Source: Limonium bicolor (Eukaryota; Streptophyta; Magnoliopsida; Caryophyllales; Plumbaginaceae). From it: DNA of 64,000 nt. The notes beneath the pieces were generated by a model that saw nothing but the letters and a program-made list of their open reading frames with translations, was not told the DNA's origin and did no database searches. The stretch's first letter is position 1, and each line of letters begins with the position of its first letter. The position numbers and the translations under genes are program-made. Shown here in pieces: positions 1 through 10,800 of the stretch. The stretch covers positions 1 through 64,000 of the forward strand of contig JAIOTZ010000144.1 of assembly GCA_023374045.1 (NCBI GenBank), in the 5' to 3' direction.

Positions 1-676
1 GATTTGAGGGATGAAATGGTAGGGTCTGAAGGGAAATTTATTGAGATGCTTGAGAATGGAAACTCACCATGAAAGATTTTTGTGATTTGTATCAAAGATC
101 TGAAAATCTGGGGTGGAAGAATCTTATTTGGAACAAGGTGGTGGTGCCTAAAACTAGATATATCTGGTGGATGGCTATGAGCAATAGAATGAGCATGATG
201 GAAGGTTAATGAAATGGGATTAGTGCAGTCTAATGTGTGCTGTTTTTGTGGGATGGAAGAGTCAAGAAATCGCTTGGTTTTTGTATGTTACTTCTCTGAT
301 CAGGTGTTCAGAAGTTTGATGAAACTCTGGGAAGCTAAGTGCAGTTGTGAATTCGAAGTTTGCACGAGGAATATGTTCAGTTGGAAGGGCAAAAAAGAAG
401 CTGATTACCAAGTTAGAGCTACTGTTGTTGGGAGTTGCATTGATCATATATGGAAAGCTAGAAATCATAGATTGTATAGGAAGGAATATGTGGAAGTGAA
501 AGATTGTATTCTTTGAATCCATATTGAGATGAAAATGAGAGTTGGAAAGTTTCTTAAGGGTGTGTCTAGAGAGGAGGTATATATAGAGAGACAGTTAGTG
601 GTTAGTTAGTAAGTATGTTATTCTGTTTTGTTGGAGTTAATAAAATGAAATCTACTTACACTGTTTGAAAAAAAAA
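1..676 (+). pseudogene. LINE (L1-type) ORF2 3' remnant with poly(A)
   Basis: This is the tail of a non-LTR retrotransposon. Translation in shifting frames gives a zinc-binding reverse-transcriptase tail (zf-RVT): a Trp-rich stretch at about 100-200 (GWKNLIWNKVVVPKTRYIWW) followed, in another frame from 214, by the Cys-rich NVCCFCGMEESRNRLVFVC. The frame changes between these two parts and stop codons intervene, so it is dead. A run of nine A at 668-676 follows a short AT-rich 3' region and looks like the original poly(A) tail. The upstream part lies outside the window. The family assignment is by motif only. Confidence 0.72.
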
Positions 677-699
677 TGTTAAAGATGTTAGGTGAATAA

Positions 700-958
700 T
701 GATAGAACCATGAGAGAGTCTTCCCAAAAGCTAGCTCAAGGGAAGAAGAGCCCATAGTCCTATATAAACCACATACCAACCCCTCATAAGGTTGATGTGG
801 GATCCTGGGATCAGTCCATAACATTCGCTCCCCCACATAAGGACCAACGTCCTCATTGGTCGCGGCTACGTTTGTCACGGCCACTATGTGGTTTATATAC
901 TATGGGCTCTCCTTTCCCTTGAGCTAGCTTTTGGGAAGGCTCTCTCATGGTTCTATCA
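700..958. mobile_element. 259-bp TG...CA element with ~70-bp inverted arms
   Basis: The element begins TGATAGAACC and ends GGTTCTATCA. The first ~70 bases (700-770) are nearly the reverse complement of the last ~70 (888-958). It is flanked by a perfect 5-bp direct repeat AATAA (695-699 and 959-963). TG...CA ends plus a 5-bp target duplication fit a small solo LTR, for example from a TRIM-type element. The long inverted arms would also fit a MITE. No coding capacity is seen. Confidence 0.72.
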
Positions 959-976
959 AATAATAGAAGTGTTATT

Positions 977-1606
977 ACTCTGTCTGATAGGGGGAGACTA
1001 GTCTTTCTAAATGTTAGAAGTTGAGTTAGTACCCTAATGCTAGTGTACTTAAGGAGATGGGGGGCTACGGGTTACGGATCTAGCCATTTTGTATGAGATT
1101 AGCCTTGGCCTCGATGAGGATTTAGGAGGGCGTACTCCTCAACTTGAATCAAGGACAGATTCAAGTAACAAAGACTAACGGACAGTTGCTCCACACTGAA
1201 TATAGACTAGAATAGCTGCAATGGGGTGCAACTAGATGCAGAAAGAAAACAGAATAGCAGCAAGGGGTTCAACTAGATGCAGACAAAATGAAGAAAAATA
1301 TATAATGTCCACAATAAGGTTATCCATACAATGAAAGAAGATAAATTAGCTCTCCCGCACTACAGACAACATGTAACTAGAACCCAACCCCAACCACTAA
1401 CGATGAGCCATCAATGCAAACACATGTGAACTTTAAAAAAGGCTTTTCCTTAAATTCCCGTACTACCAAACCAGAGGCAGCTAAGAAACGTGAATCTGAA
1501 AACAAGGTGATTATGTAGCTAAAAAGAGAATTGTTTAGCTAGAGATGTAGCTTTCTGGTCATCATCCTTGCAATGGTTATTGCAGCATTTATTAAAGCAA
1601 AGCTAT
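977..1606. other. Non-coding stretch, no gene recognised
   Basis: I see no convincing ORF, RNA gene or element ends here. The sequence is downstream of the minus-strand KXD1 gene, so its missing last exon or 3' UTR could lie here, but I could not identify it. Confidence 0.4.
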
Positions 1607-2250
1607 TGTAGTGGTAAGAATATACCACCAAAGAGGGACTTCAAGACCAAGGCAAGGGGCGTTGGACGATGGAAGCACGAAGTGTCATCCCAGAAGGTTG
1701 GCCCAGAAGGAGGCCCCCGGGCCTGGCCTCGGTAGAAGAGTCCCAGATCAAAGAGGCAAAAGCATTAGCCCGGGTGATAGAAGGCAAAACCGAGTAAGCG
1801 GCTCGGGCAGAATTAGTGAAGAGACGGTCCAGGCAAGGCAAGGAAAGTGACACTCAAGGCATAATTTAGGCGGCCCGAGCAAGATCAGGAAAGAGATGGC
1901 CCGGGCACACTAGTTAAAGAGACATTTAAGATATGTGAAGTGATGTGTTTTATTTAAAATGTGACAGCCTGGCATGTAAAGAAAGCATTGTAAAAAGTCT
2001 ATAAATAGAGAAGTAGGATTCCATTTGTAGGGACACATTAGAAGAGAGAGAAATATCCTAAATGCTCTCTGGGATTGTATTAGTAAAATATAAGAGAGTG
2101 AATAAAAATACTGTATGAGCAAGTGGACGAAGGCCGATTTTTGGCCGAACCACTATAATTCTTGGTGTTCAGTTCATTGGATCTAAGGTAGTCAAGTGGT
2201 GATTGTAGTCCTTCGGGTTGGCGTGTAGAGTACCAAATCACACGTTAACA
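1607..2250 (+). mobile_element. Solo LTR, 644 bp
   Basis: The stretch starts TGTAGTGG and ends GTTAACA, and is flanked by near-identical 5-mers GCTAT (1602-1606) and ACTAT (2251-2255). A TATA box (TATAAATAG, 2000-2008) lies about 250 bases before the end. It is followed by a purine-rich leader and an LTR-like U5 containing GTGGACGAAGGC and GGCCGAACCAC. A GC-rich block (1640-1830) gives the only ORFs, which look like chance. No primer-binding site or internal domain follows, so it is read as a solo LTR. It sits downstream of KXD1 exon 2 on the minus strand. Confidence 0.65.
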
Positions 2251-2571
2251 ACTATCATTTTCAATATCTCCAAATTACAGAAAAGCTACTTTCAAGTACT
2301 GGGACAATAATCCAAAAAGAAATTCTAGGTGACAGTTTCTCACAAGATGTAGGAAGCATCAAATTCACAAGTTTAACAGCTGAAACGCATGTGAAGCCGT
2401 TTTAATTATGGAGCGAACTTTATAATGAAAGGAAACTATGAAACAAACCTATATTCTATTGATGCTGCTGATGACAACCATAAATTCATAGCAATCATCA
2501 GTCAATGGAGACGTATAATGCAAAACTTACATTAGTCAGGTTAATAGCATAATTGCAAGTGTTGTCCATAC

Positions 2572-4129
2572 CTAAGTTTTTGAAATATATGATCAAGGTC
2601 TGACTTTACTGTTTTTAAAAGGCGTGTGTTCTTTGCAAACTCAGCTGATACTTCCGGAAAGCAGTTCTCTGAGAAATCATTGAAATGTGATAAGACTGCA
2701 TTGCTATCCTGTAACCTTCCCAATCTACATGTCACAGGAAGATCAAACTAACAATCAGCAAGTATCATATTTAGATACTAATCCATATTGCAATGCTTGT
2801 AAACAATCAACATAAGGATAGACACAACTGAATGAAAGGACATTTTATCCAAGATTAACTTCCAAACACATAAGTACGACTTTAGGAAGAAAACTAATGG
2901 AAATCTGATCACTTTTCAATCCATGCGATAAAATATGAATCCATCATAAAAGATTCTAGGATTCCTACCTTGCAAAATACAAGCGTTATGGATAAGCACG
3001 ATTACATGAAGGAGGACATAGAAAATCAAAATTAAATGAAGAGTCTACCAACAAAAAGTCAAGAGCAAAAAGAAATCAATCTTTTAATAATACAACACTA
3101 AGGGCATCCACAGTAGTGGTTCTTGACATGATTTCATAGGTAGAGGTTAAAATAGAAAAATATTAATTGTGAAGTGGAAGAGAGAGAGAGAAAGAGAGAG
3201 TTTCTTAGTTAAGAACCTTGGATAGAGAGGGTTCTTGCTGAAACATAAAGAGAGAGTGTGAGAGAGGAGATTATAATAATATTTTTTAGTGGTGAAATTC
3301 ACTTTCCTTATTGAAGATGCCCTACGGTATCACAGTTTTTCTTATCAATGAAAAGAAGCCATGGTTTCTAGTATTATTTCTATGGACTATCACTGCCTAA
3401 GGAGATTATAATGGAAGATTTTGGTCTTATATTATCAACAAAATGCGGGGTCACTCTGACTTAGTCGTCTTTTAACAGGTGATAAAACACCTGCATTTTG
3501 TGCCTTACACCTTTGAGAAGGAATATACAAGGCATGGACAATATTCAGCATACCAACTGCCTTGAAAGATCTATCATTGGTCTAGTTAGATCCCACGTCA
3601 CCATTCTTATTTTAGCTTTAGATAGGCCTCGTACCTTTCTAAATTCTTCTTTAATCTTTATTTCCTTTACATTGCTTAAAATGTTCCATGCTTTTCCATG
3701 GAGCACCGCCAACCACTCCCCCCCCCCCCCCAATATTTGAACTATAACAATCATCGTTCCCTGAAACACTGCCCCTAAAGTTGCATACAATTATCCAGTC
3801 AAAACTCCAATATATCTTATTTAAGAGAATGAATCTGTTATTCCTGCTTTCGTATTTGGTTCAAGGTTTGCAACACTAAAAGCCATGAGAGAGAAAAAAA
3901 GAAAAAAGAAAAAGCAAACTCTAAACATTAGCTCTAGAATCCAATCGATGGACAAGAATCCCTATACCAAAGAAATGAATTGAAATTGAGAGGGAAGAAG
4001 AAGGGAAGTTTACATGAGGTGTTGCATTTGATTCAAAGATTCCAAATCCTCTTCTTTGATTAGGGTCTTAATTTCACGAGATACCTCTTCGGAAGCCACT
4101 CTAATTGTGACCTTTTCTGGTTCATCCAT
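2572..4129 (-). CDS. KXD1: KXD1-like (KxDL motif) protein, two exons found, 3' exon missing
   Basis: Exons read on the minus strand are 4129-4014 (ATG at 4129-4127) and 2724-2572. They are joined by a GT-AG intron of about 1.3 kb, with the split codon AT|A keeping the frame. The product begins MDEPEKVTIRVASEEVSREI and continues through LGRLQDSNAVLSHFNDFSEN to LLKTVKSDLDHIFQKLR, where KSDL is the K-x-D-L motif. The family is a small coiled-coil subunit of BORC/BLOC-1-type complexes acting in lysosome/endosome trafficking. The known plant proteins continue only a few tens of residues past this point, so one short exon after 2572 (phase 2 donor GTATGG) remains to be found. The intron carries a Tourist-like MITE (3099-3325) and a 14-base C run. 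Identity is from remembered family sequence. Confidence 0.8.
3099..3325. mobile_element. Tourist-like MITE in KXD1 intron
   Basis: Terminal inverted repeats read GGGCATCCACAGTAGTGG at the left and, reversed, GGGCATCTTCAATAAGG at the right. The flanking 3-mers are TAA and TAC, a decayed TTA/TAA-type target duplication. Length, TIR start and target type fit PIF/Harbinger-derived Tourist MITEs, and the TIR start matches the MITE at 13591-13984. Confidence 0.65.
3718..3731. repeat. 14-base poly(C) run
   Basis: An uninterrupted C homopolymer lies within the KXD1 intron. Its length is likely variable or poorly sequenced. Confidence 0.9.
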
Positions 4130-4860
4130 GGCTGAATTATCAATTTCAGACGAAGCTAAGAAACCTTGATTCCTGCAACAGAAAGAGGACAGAAACTAGT
4201 GACCAAGAAGGATATTAATTACCCCAACAAAAGGGAAAGACTAATATAAGGCTAGCTTGCACAAAAAGGGCAATCGTTAAACATTTCCCCTCCCTACCCG
4301 CACTGAATAATTAAACCACAGGCATGTACAAGTGTATATGTGTAGGTCATTGTTGGGCAGACAACAATATTAGAGTAGGCGATGCCAGATATAGACATCC
4401 CCACGAGTTCACAGACAACACTAATTAAACCAGTAGCTACCTACAGTTGAGAGTGAAATACAGGATGAAAAGTAGAACTATCAAGTTATTTCAGCATAAA
4501 CAGGGAAATACGATGGGATGTGTGTGAGAGTAAACAATAAAGTTTTGATGCCACGCTTAATATAGAACTGACTTTGGCCGAAGATTCGCATGCGACTCCA
4601 GTGCAAATCGCTCATGTAGTGGATTTTGAAATCGTTCTCTGGGCATTCTTTCTGAAAGATTTGGCAGTACCATCGAAGCTGATTGAGACCCCTAGCCTTG
4701 ATTCGCTTTGCAATCTCCTTTCGGGGTAGTTCGGAGGATTTATATAAAGACCTTCTGTTCTACTCCCTCGAAAAAAATTCTGAAATAACACTATTGGATA
4801 AAAAATATACCCATATTAACCTCTGTTTGAAACTTATTTTGTGAAATAACATTCCCGGGT

Positions 4861-5140
4861 GAAATCGTCTCTTGAATTATTAAAGAAGAAATCGTCTCTT
4901 CAAGAGACGATTTCAACGTTTTCCCGCGCCACGTTGGCGCTGACTCATCGGGACCGGGGGAGGGTGAAATCGTCTCTTAAAAAGACGATTTAACGAAATC
5001 GTCTCTTAAACAGACGATTTCACCCTTTGTAATATACGCCGCGGCAAAACGCGAGAGTTACAAATTTTACTAATGAAATCGTCTTCTGCAAGGACGATTT
5101 CTCTATTAAGGAAGAAATCGTCTTTAGAAAAGACGATTTC
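4861..5140. repeat. Left palindrome array of MULE 1
   Basis: Five near-perfect palindromes of about 27 bp, typified by GAAATCGTCTCTT/AAGAGACGATTTC, start near 4888, 4965, 4995, 5075 and 5114. One half-unit lies at 4861. Centres and some positions vary, but the arms GAAATCGTC / GACGATTTC are conserved. The array is part of the terminal inverted repeat and is mirrored at 9936-10215. Confidence 0.9.
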
Positions 5141-5816
5141 ACGGGTTATAGAATACTTACCCGATTTTTCCCTTCCCTTCCTCGTTCATTCCTTATTTCC
5201 CTCTTTCAATTACCCTCCGAGAGCAGAAGCGAAGAACGCCGCAAGTGCCGCCCCACCTCCGTCCTGCTCCTGCCGGAAGCCGCCTCCGACGCCGTCACCG
5301 GCCACCGTCACCGGCCACGAGCTCCACCTCCGACCACCTGCAACAAATACTAGTTGTGTAGGTAATTTTCAAACCCTAAATTAGTTAGAAAGTGTTAGAA
5401 AATTAGGGGTTGTTAGAAAATTAGGGATTGTGAGAGTGGGAGCTGATTATGTGTGTTTGTGTGTTAAATTGCAGTGGTTACTGATTATTTGCTAAATTGA
5501 AGTGATAATTTGTTGTTGGTTTTTGAAATTATAGTCAAAATTAATTGTTTGTGTAATTTGGTAATATTGGGATGTAGTAACATTTGGGAAATTTTGGATA
5601 TATGTGAAATTGAAAACACAATTAATTGTTTGAAGTATTTACATAATTATAGGCAATTGATATGGTTGAATTGTAGAATTAGTTGTTGAATGGTAGTGTA
5701 TTACAACATTATAGTGTTTGTTTGTTTTTTTCGGTTTTGTTTGTTTCCAATCAGTCAAATGGTGGAACGGTTGATTAAATTTGTGAATTATGAATGGTGT
5801 TTGCAAATAGGTGGAT

Positions 5817-7442
5817 ATGTCCCCCGTTATCCAGTTCTTATGTCGTATTAGTGGCAAAATTGTTTATGGGCCAAACGGAGCTGATTACGAGGGTGGGAAG
5901 AAGAAGCTCCTCATGGTTAGTGGCGACACCAATTATGAGCAGCTTATTGCTGAGATTGGTAGTCGTTTCGGTATCGACTTGTGCACCCATGAAGTGACGG
6001 TGTCACAAAGGATGGGTAAGACAAAGAATGACGGAACCACAAAGTGGACAGTGATACTCATCGATGATGATGGGGATCTAAAAAATGCCATGTTCTATTG
6101 TCAACATGATGGGGCACAAGATATATTCTATGAATTGTACGCTGAAGTACATGAAAACCGACAACCACAAACACTTCTCATTTCCTCATCTTATCAACAC
6201 CAAGCTCCTCCAAGCTTCACACCACCTGAAAACCTAACCCCTTTGCCTTCTTCATATCCCATACATCAAACACAAAACATCACAAACACTTCTCTTATAC
6301 TTAATGCTCCTCAAGATGAAACCTACTTACATACACAAGAACATTCATCATACCCAACACCCGTTGTAGATCCTCTCGAACATGATGGTGGTGATGAACT
6401 TGGACACTTTGATGAAGATGGCGACTTGCGGGAAGACTTCGAGGAGGACGAGATGGAAGGGTTTGGAGGTGGCTCATCCAATGATGATGATGATGATGAT
6501 GATGGTGATGACAATGATGGTGCCGATGATGCCACACCGACTGATGTGGCTACTGCTTTGGTCACTACCACCACCGGGGAGGGCGATGCTTCTCTAGTCC
6601 ATCCATACCCATTCTACAACGCCGGTGGTGGTAGTGGTATTATGAGGTGGGAAGAGGAACAAGAACTGGAACTGGGAGATTGGAGCTACAGCGATGAGTT
6701 CAAGAAGGGTATGCTGTTCCGGAGCAAAGAGGCGATGATACATGTTGTGAAGAGGCACCACATTATTCATCATCGATCGTTTGTGGTGAACCGGTCAACC
6801 ACAAAGTTGTGGGACATCTACTGCTCATCCGAAAACGAGTGTGGATGGAGATTGCGTGGTGTGGTAACGAAGAAGCACCCTAGTTTCTTTATGATCACCA
6901 TTGCTAAAGGCCCGCACATCTGTCTGAACTCGATCTTGAGTCAAGAGCATCCACATCTTGACCTAAGATTCATGGCATGCATATTCACCAAGTATGTCAA
7001 AGAGAATCCTTACATCAGAGTTGGTGACCTTCAGACAGTGATAGCTGATCAGTTCCAGCATTCTGTCAAGAGGAAGAATGTTTGGGCGGCAAAGGTGAGA
7101 GCTATTGAGATGGTGTATGGTGATTGGGATGATTCTTACAGCACGTTACCACACTTGTTACGGGCAATTCAGCATACAAACCATGGCACGAAGGTTGAAA
7201 TTGATTGGCACGACACTGATCCCGGGTACGGTATATTCAAGAGGGTTTTCTGGGCGTTCGGGCCATGCATTGATGCATTCAGACATTGCAGACCCGTGAT
7301 ATGTATTGACGGTACTTTCTTGTACGGAAAAAGACTAGATGCAGTAGGTGTGCGCAAGAGGGTCATAACAAGAGGAGATGTCCTAGTAGTAGTTCTACTT
7401 AGTGTTTGTTGTGTTGTACTATTCGATTACGTTTGTACTTGA
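5817..7442 (+). pseudogene. MuDR-type transposase, truncated in the catalytic domain
   Basis: The first in-frame ATG is at 5817, just after a possible splice acceptor (TTGCAAATAG). The product is about 541 residues. The N-terminal part (FLCRISGKIVYGPNGADYEG) resembles the PB1-like head of plant MURA proteins. It is followed by an acidic low-complexity segment with an Asp run coded by GAT repeats at 6481-6510. Next comes a MuDR DNA-binding region (FRSKEAMIHVVKRHHIIHHR, with CGWRLRGV). The ORF enters the MULE transposase domain at ...FRHCRPVICIDGTFLYGK, where the Asp of CIDGTF (7308-7310) is the usual first catalytic residue. It then switches to unrelated sequence and ends after about 40 residues, so the second Asp, the Glu and the SWIM zinc finger are absent. 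The element should not transpose by itself. Confidence 0.85.
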
Positions 7443-7561
7443 ATTTTTGTTATTCAGAATATTAATGCAATGTTTCTTATGTTTTGAAAAATTGCATATT
7501 CTTTTCTAAGATACGAGCTTTTGATATGGTTGAATCTCTGTTATTTAATATTCAGTTACAC

Positions 7562-9651
7562 ATGGATCCCGGTCCACCCCGTGGTTCCATACTTCGACAT
7601 CAGCGTCATCATAGGTCTACATCTGTTTGGGATGGGAACGAGTATCAGGTATTACACTGTCGCCGCTTCGAGGCTAGTGTACGACGTGGCGGGCATGTAC
7701 GTTACGATGAGAGGATGCGCCCCTATTTGGAGGCTTCTGGATTCATTGGGATGGCTAGTCTAGAGTTCATCTCCTTGGACTGGCATCTGATCACTGCACT
7801 GGTAGAGAGATGGCGTCGAGAGACCCATACTTTTCACATGCCGACAGGAGAGATGACCGTCACATTGGAGGATGTTGCTCTGCTTACCGGCCTACCTATA
7901 GATGGACTACCAGTCACGGGTACCACAATCAGAGATTGGGGAGCGTTGTGCGACGACCTCCTAGGCGCTAGGCCGGCCGATCTAGGACGACATAGTAGGA
8001 TCAAGCTCAGTTGGCTGGGTTCTACTTTTGGACAGTTACCTGAGCATGCAGATGAGGTGACGGTCATGAGGCACACCCGTGCTTACATACTGATGCTACT
8101 GGGTGGGACCATTTTTGTTGATCGGTCGGGGAACCAGGTCCATCTGATGTTCTTGCCACTTTTGGAGGATTTCGACCAGGCCGGACAGTACAGCTGGGGT
8201 TCTGCATGTCTGGCATGGTTGTACAGACAGCTGTGTCTAGCGTGTGATGCTGGGGACAGTGGCATCGCTGGGGCGCTGGTCGTCCTACAGATTTGGGCGT
8301 GGGAGAGATTTCCTTATATAGCTCCCATCCGTCGACATGCCCATCATGCTGGCCCACTTCCTTTACTTCCGCTTGCACATCGCTGGCATGTCGACTTCGA
8401 TGTGACCGGACACGCCACACATGTGCTCACTCACTACAGAGAGGCATTTGACAGGCAGACACCGCATCAGGTGAGTCTTGTTTTTTGTATGTTGCATTGG
8501 TTTTCTTTACACGAACATTATGTCTTTAACTTTTAATGTCTATTATTTCAGATTGTCTGGGAGCCCTACACGGATGAGGTGTTACAGTCTCTTCCTCCGT
8601 ATTGCTTGGTTGGTCTCCACATTGCACGAGCTCGAGTGCCACTTATCTGCTTTCATATAGTGGAGTTGCATCTCCCGGATCGTGTGATGCGACAGTTTGG
8701 CGGGAGGCAGTTTCCACCGGATGATCCTAGGACAGACGGGGATGATGCACGGGTTGATCTGCACAACATCGACTTGAGAGGCCGCACCGAATGGAATTGG
8801 CAAACTCACCATTCAGAGTACATTGCCCTGTGGAACCTGCGTGCTGAGAGAGTGGTCGATCTACAGTTGGATGATCCTGGTCCTGCGTACGAAGAGTGGT
8901 ACGGGCGCAACACGAGGAGATACATTGGCCGTACGGGAGCTCTATTGGGATATATGGTGAGTAAAACTGATTTTACTTGTTTTAATTTAGTCTTATGACA
9001 TATTATTTTGTTATATTCATATTTCGAATTGTGGTGTAGGGGGAGACCACAAATGAGGTCATCGGCATGCTAGAGGAAATGCGTGTCGATGATGCTCTCA
9101 CTAGTCTACGGTTGATGAGAGACGAGTACAACAACACGTACTACGTCCTTCCACGGCCACATCATGTCCCAGTAGCTGCCCCAGACGAGGAAGATGCTGA
9201 TGCCGCTGCGGATCAGGGTAGGAGACAAGGGCGTGGTCGTCGTCCTCGTGGTCGAGGTAGAGGAAGAGGACGTGCACGTGGTGAAGCTCCTGAGGCTGTG
9301 GATCATCAGGAGGCGTTCGACATCGCTGGTAGTATGACCCTATCTCAGATCGTTGATCCTACGCAGCAGGTCGACACTACTGGATTTGCATATTTTGGGA
9401 GCAGCTCAGGCTTTCCCGGGGCGTCATCCTCCGGTGCTGGGACGAGCATGGACATCACGACGCCGGCTGCAGACCTTGCATTAGCCTCTACATCTACTCC
9501 TGGAGCACCACTTAGGGATAGAGATTCCCGAGATTGTCATGATGTAGGGGATCTAAGTGGTCGTGACCTTGATCCTACTCTTGCATCAGCAGTTGAGGAT
9601 CCTACACCTAGAGTGACTAGGACGTATGTACGACGTAGTAGACGTATATGA
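7562..9651 (+). CDS. Plant mobile domain (PMD) protein, MAIN/aminotransferase-like, three exons
   Basis: Exons are 7562-8470, 8552-8956 and 9040-9651, all phase 0, joined by introns of 81 and 83 bases with GTGAGT and GTGAGT donors and TTTCAG and TGTAG acceptors. The spliced ORF is 641 residues with no internal stop. The start MDPGPPRGSILRHQR is preferred over upstream in-frame non-ATG codons. The core has the PMD signature: a block with LDWHLITALVERWRRETHTF, then GEMTVTLEDVALLTGLPIDG, and later LACLAWLYRQLCLAC-type helices. The C-terminal third is a low-complexity tail with an Arg/Gly block (GRGRRPRGRGRGRGRARGEA) that may bind nucleic acid; that role is inference. The PMD family includes MAIN and MAIL1 of Arabidopsis, which affect TE silencing and gene expression, and PMD genes are known passengers of MULEs. 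It lies 120 bp behind the dead transposase inside the same element. The evidence that it is a maintained gene is its intact frame. Confidence 0.85.
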
Positions 9652-9935
9652 TGTAGGTTGTTACATTTTGTAAACAACTTGATTTTGAGATTGTATTACT
9701 TTCTATCTTATAAACTATTACATTTGGTTCGCATTTTGATTTCTTATGTTTCTTTGACGTTACAAATGATTTGAATTTGTTCTGAGCACAGTGAATGTGG
9801 GAGAGATGTTAATATGAACAGGTTGTTTGTTATGAATTTGTGGTGTTACAGCCCTTGGAAGATGTTCCAAGTGGATGTGTTGTTGAATTGTGGTGTTCCA
9901 ACACTTAAAAAATTGCCTAAGTGCTGTGAACAGGT

Positions 9936-10215
9936 GAAATCGTCTGTTGAAAAGACGATTTCGTACTTCTGTCAGTAGAAATCGTCTCTTCAAGAGACGA
10001 TTTCATGTGTGATAGCCGCGGCTTAAATGACAAGGGATAAATCGTCGGTTCTAAAGACGATTTCGGGAAATCGTCGCTTCAGAAGACGACTTCTCCTTTG
10101 CTCGATTCCAGCCAAATCAGCGCCAACGTGGCGCGGAGAATAAGAGAAATCGTCTCTTGAAGAGACGATTTCTTCTTTGATAATTAATGAAATCGTCTCT
10201 TGAAGAGACGATTTC
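9936..10215. repeat. Right palindrome array of MULE 1
   Basis: Six units of the same palindrome family start near 9936, 9978, 10038, 10068, 10145 and 10189. Two have diverged centres (GTCGGTTCTAAAGACG, GTCGCTTCAGAAGACG). Order and spacing partly mirror the left array, as expected for a terminal inverted repeat. Confidence 0.88.
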
Positions 10216-10239
10216 ACCCGGGAATGTTATTTCAGGAAT

Positions 10240-10481
10240 TACTCCCTCCGTCCTGAATTGACCGTCCTGTTTGCTTTATGGCACGTTTTTCCACTTCAAT
10301 ATTAAGCATATAAGATAAAATAGTTTTATAAAACTAAATTTTGTAACATATAGTTTATAATGTAAGGAATCATATGCAAAACTTAAATTTTCAAAATTAA
10401 TTTATCTTATATGTTAAAAATTGAAGTCAAACGACATGTGAAAATAGTAAACAGGACGGTCAATTCAGGACGGAGGGAGTA
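10240..10481. mobile_element. Stowaway MITE
   Basis: The ends are CTCCCTCCGTCCTGAATTGA and its reverse complement (TCAATTCAGGACGGAGGGAG), flanked by the TA target dinucleotide on both sides (10240-10241, 10480-10481). This is the classic Stowaway TIR. It abuts the right end of MULE 1 after a gap of five bases. Confidence 0.92.
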
Positions 10482-10800
10482 ATTGGCTAATACATTGAGT
10501 GAGCGTACGGGTGAATTTTTTATTTTTTTTTCTTTTTCTTTCTTTATCATAAAAACTTTATATTATTATAACTTTTAATATATAAGTCCAAAATAAAAAA
10601 TAAATTATATCATTGTTCATCCAAATTCAAGCTCTTCAAAATAAGACCAGTCATGGATATATTTTTACGACGTTTTAAAAAACTTTTTTTACATGTATAC
10701 GATAATGCACTAAATTGATAATATGATTCATTAATTTTGTATTACGAATCATTAAAATTAATATTATGATTCATTAAGTAATAAGTGGTGAATTCATATT

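Larger units (their letters stand above)
4842..10234 (+). mobile_element. MULE 1: Mutator-like element carrying a plant mobile domain gene
   Basis: Both ends share a long terminal inverted repeat. It begins TGAAATAACATTCCCGGGTG at the left, with the reverse complement ending at 10234. The repeat includes the palindrome arrays and a common GCGCCACGTTGGCGCTGA core (about 4926-4943 and, reversed, about 10117-10134), and the arms extend roughly 200 bp. Inside, in the same orientation, are a truncated MuDR-type transposase gene (5817-7442) and a three-exon PMD gene (7562-9651). A clear 9-bp target duplication is not visible. The right flank is immediately interrupted by a Stowaway MITE, and a TGAAATAAC-like sequence also occurs at 4782, which may confuse the left boundary. 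Confidence 0.82.

Noticed and set aside
1611..1850. GC-rich ORF pair on both strands
   Set aside because: It falls in the U3-like part of a solo LTR, has no domain, and is open on both strands due to base composition.
4861..5140. CRISPR-like array of regularly repeated ~27-bp palindromes
   Set aside because: Spacing is irregular, there are no constant-length unique spacers, the array is mirrored at the other end of a plant DNA transposon, and the genes are eukaryotic. These are TIR subrepeats.
6301..6574. Antisense His-rich and Ser-rich ORFs
   Set aside because: They are the reverse reading of the Asp-coding GAT repeats of the transposase.
8064..8420. 118-codon antisense ORF
   Set aside because: It lies opposite PMD exon 1, which has family similarity and matching splice sites on the plus strand.
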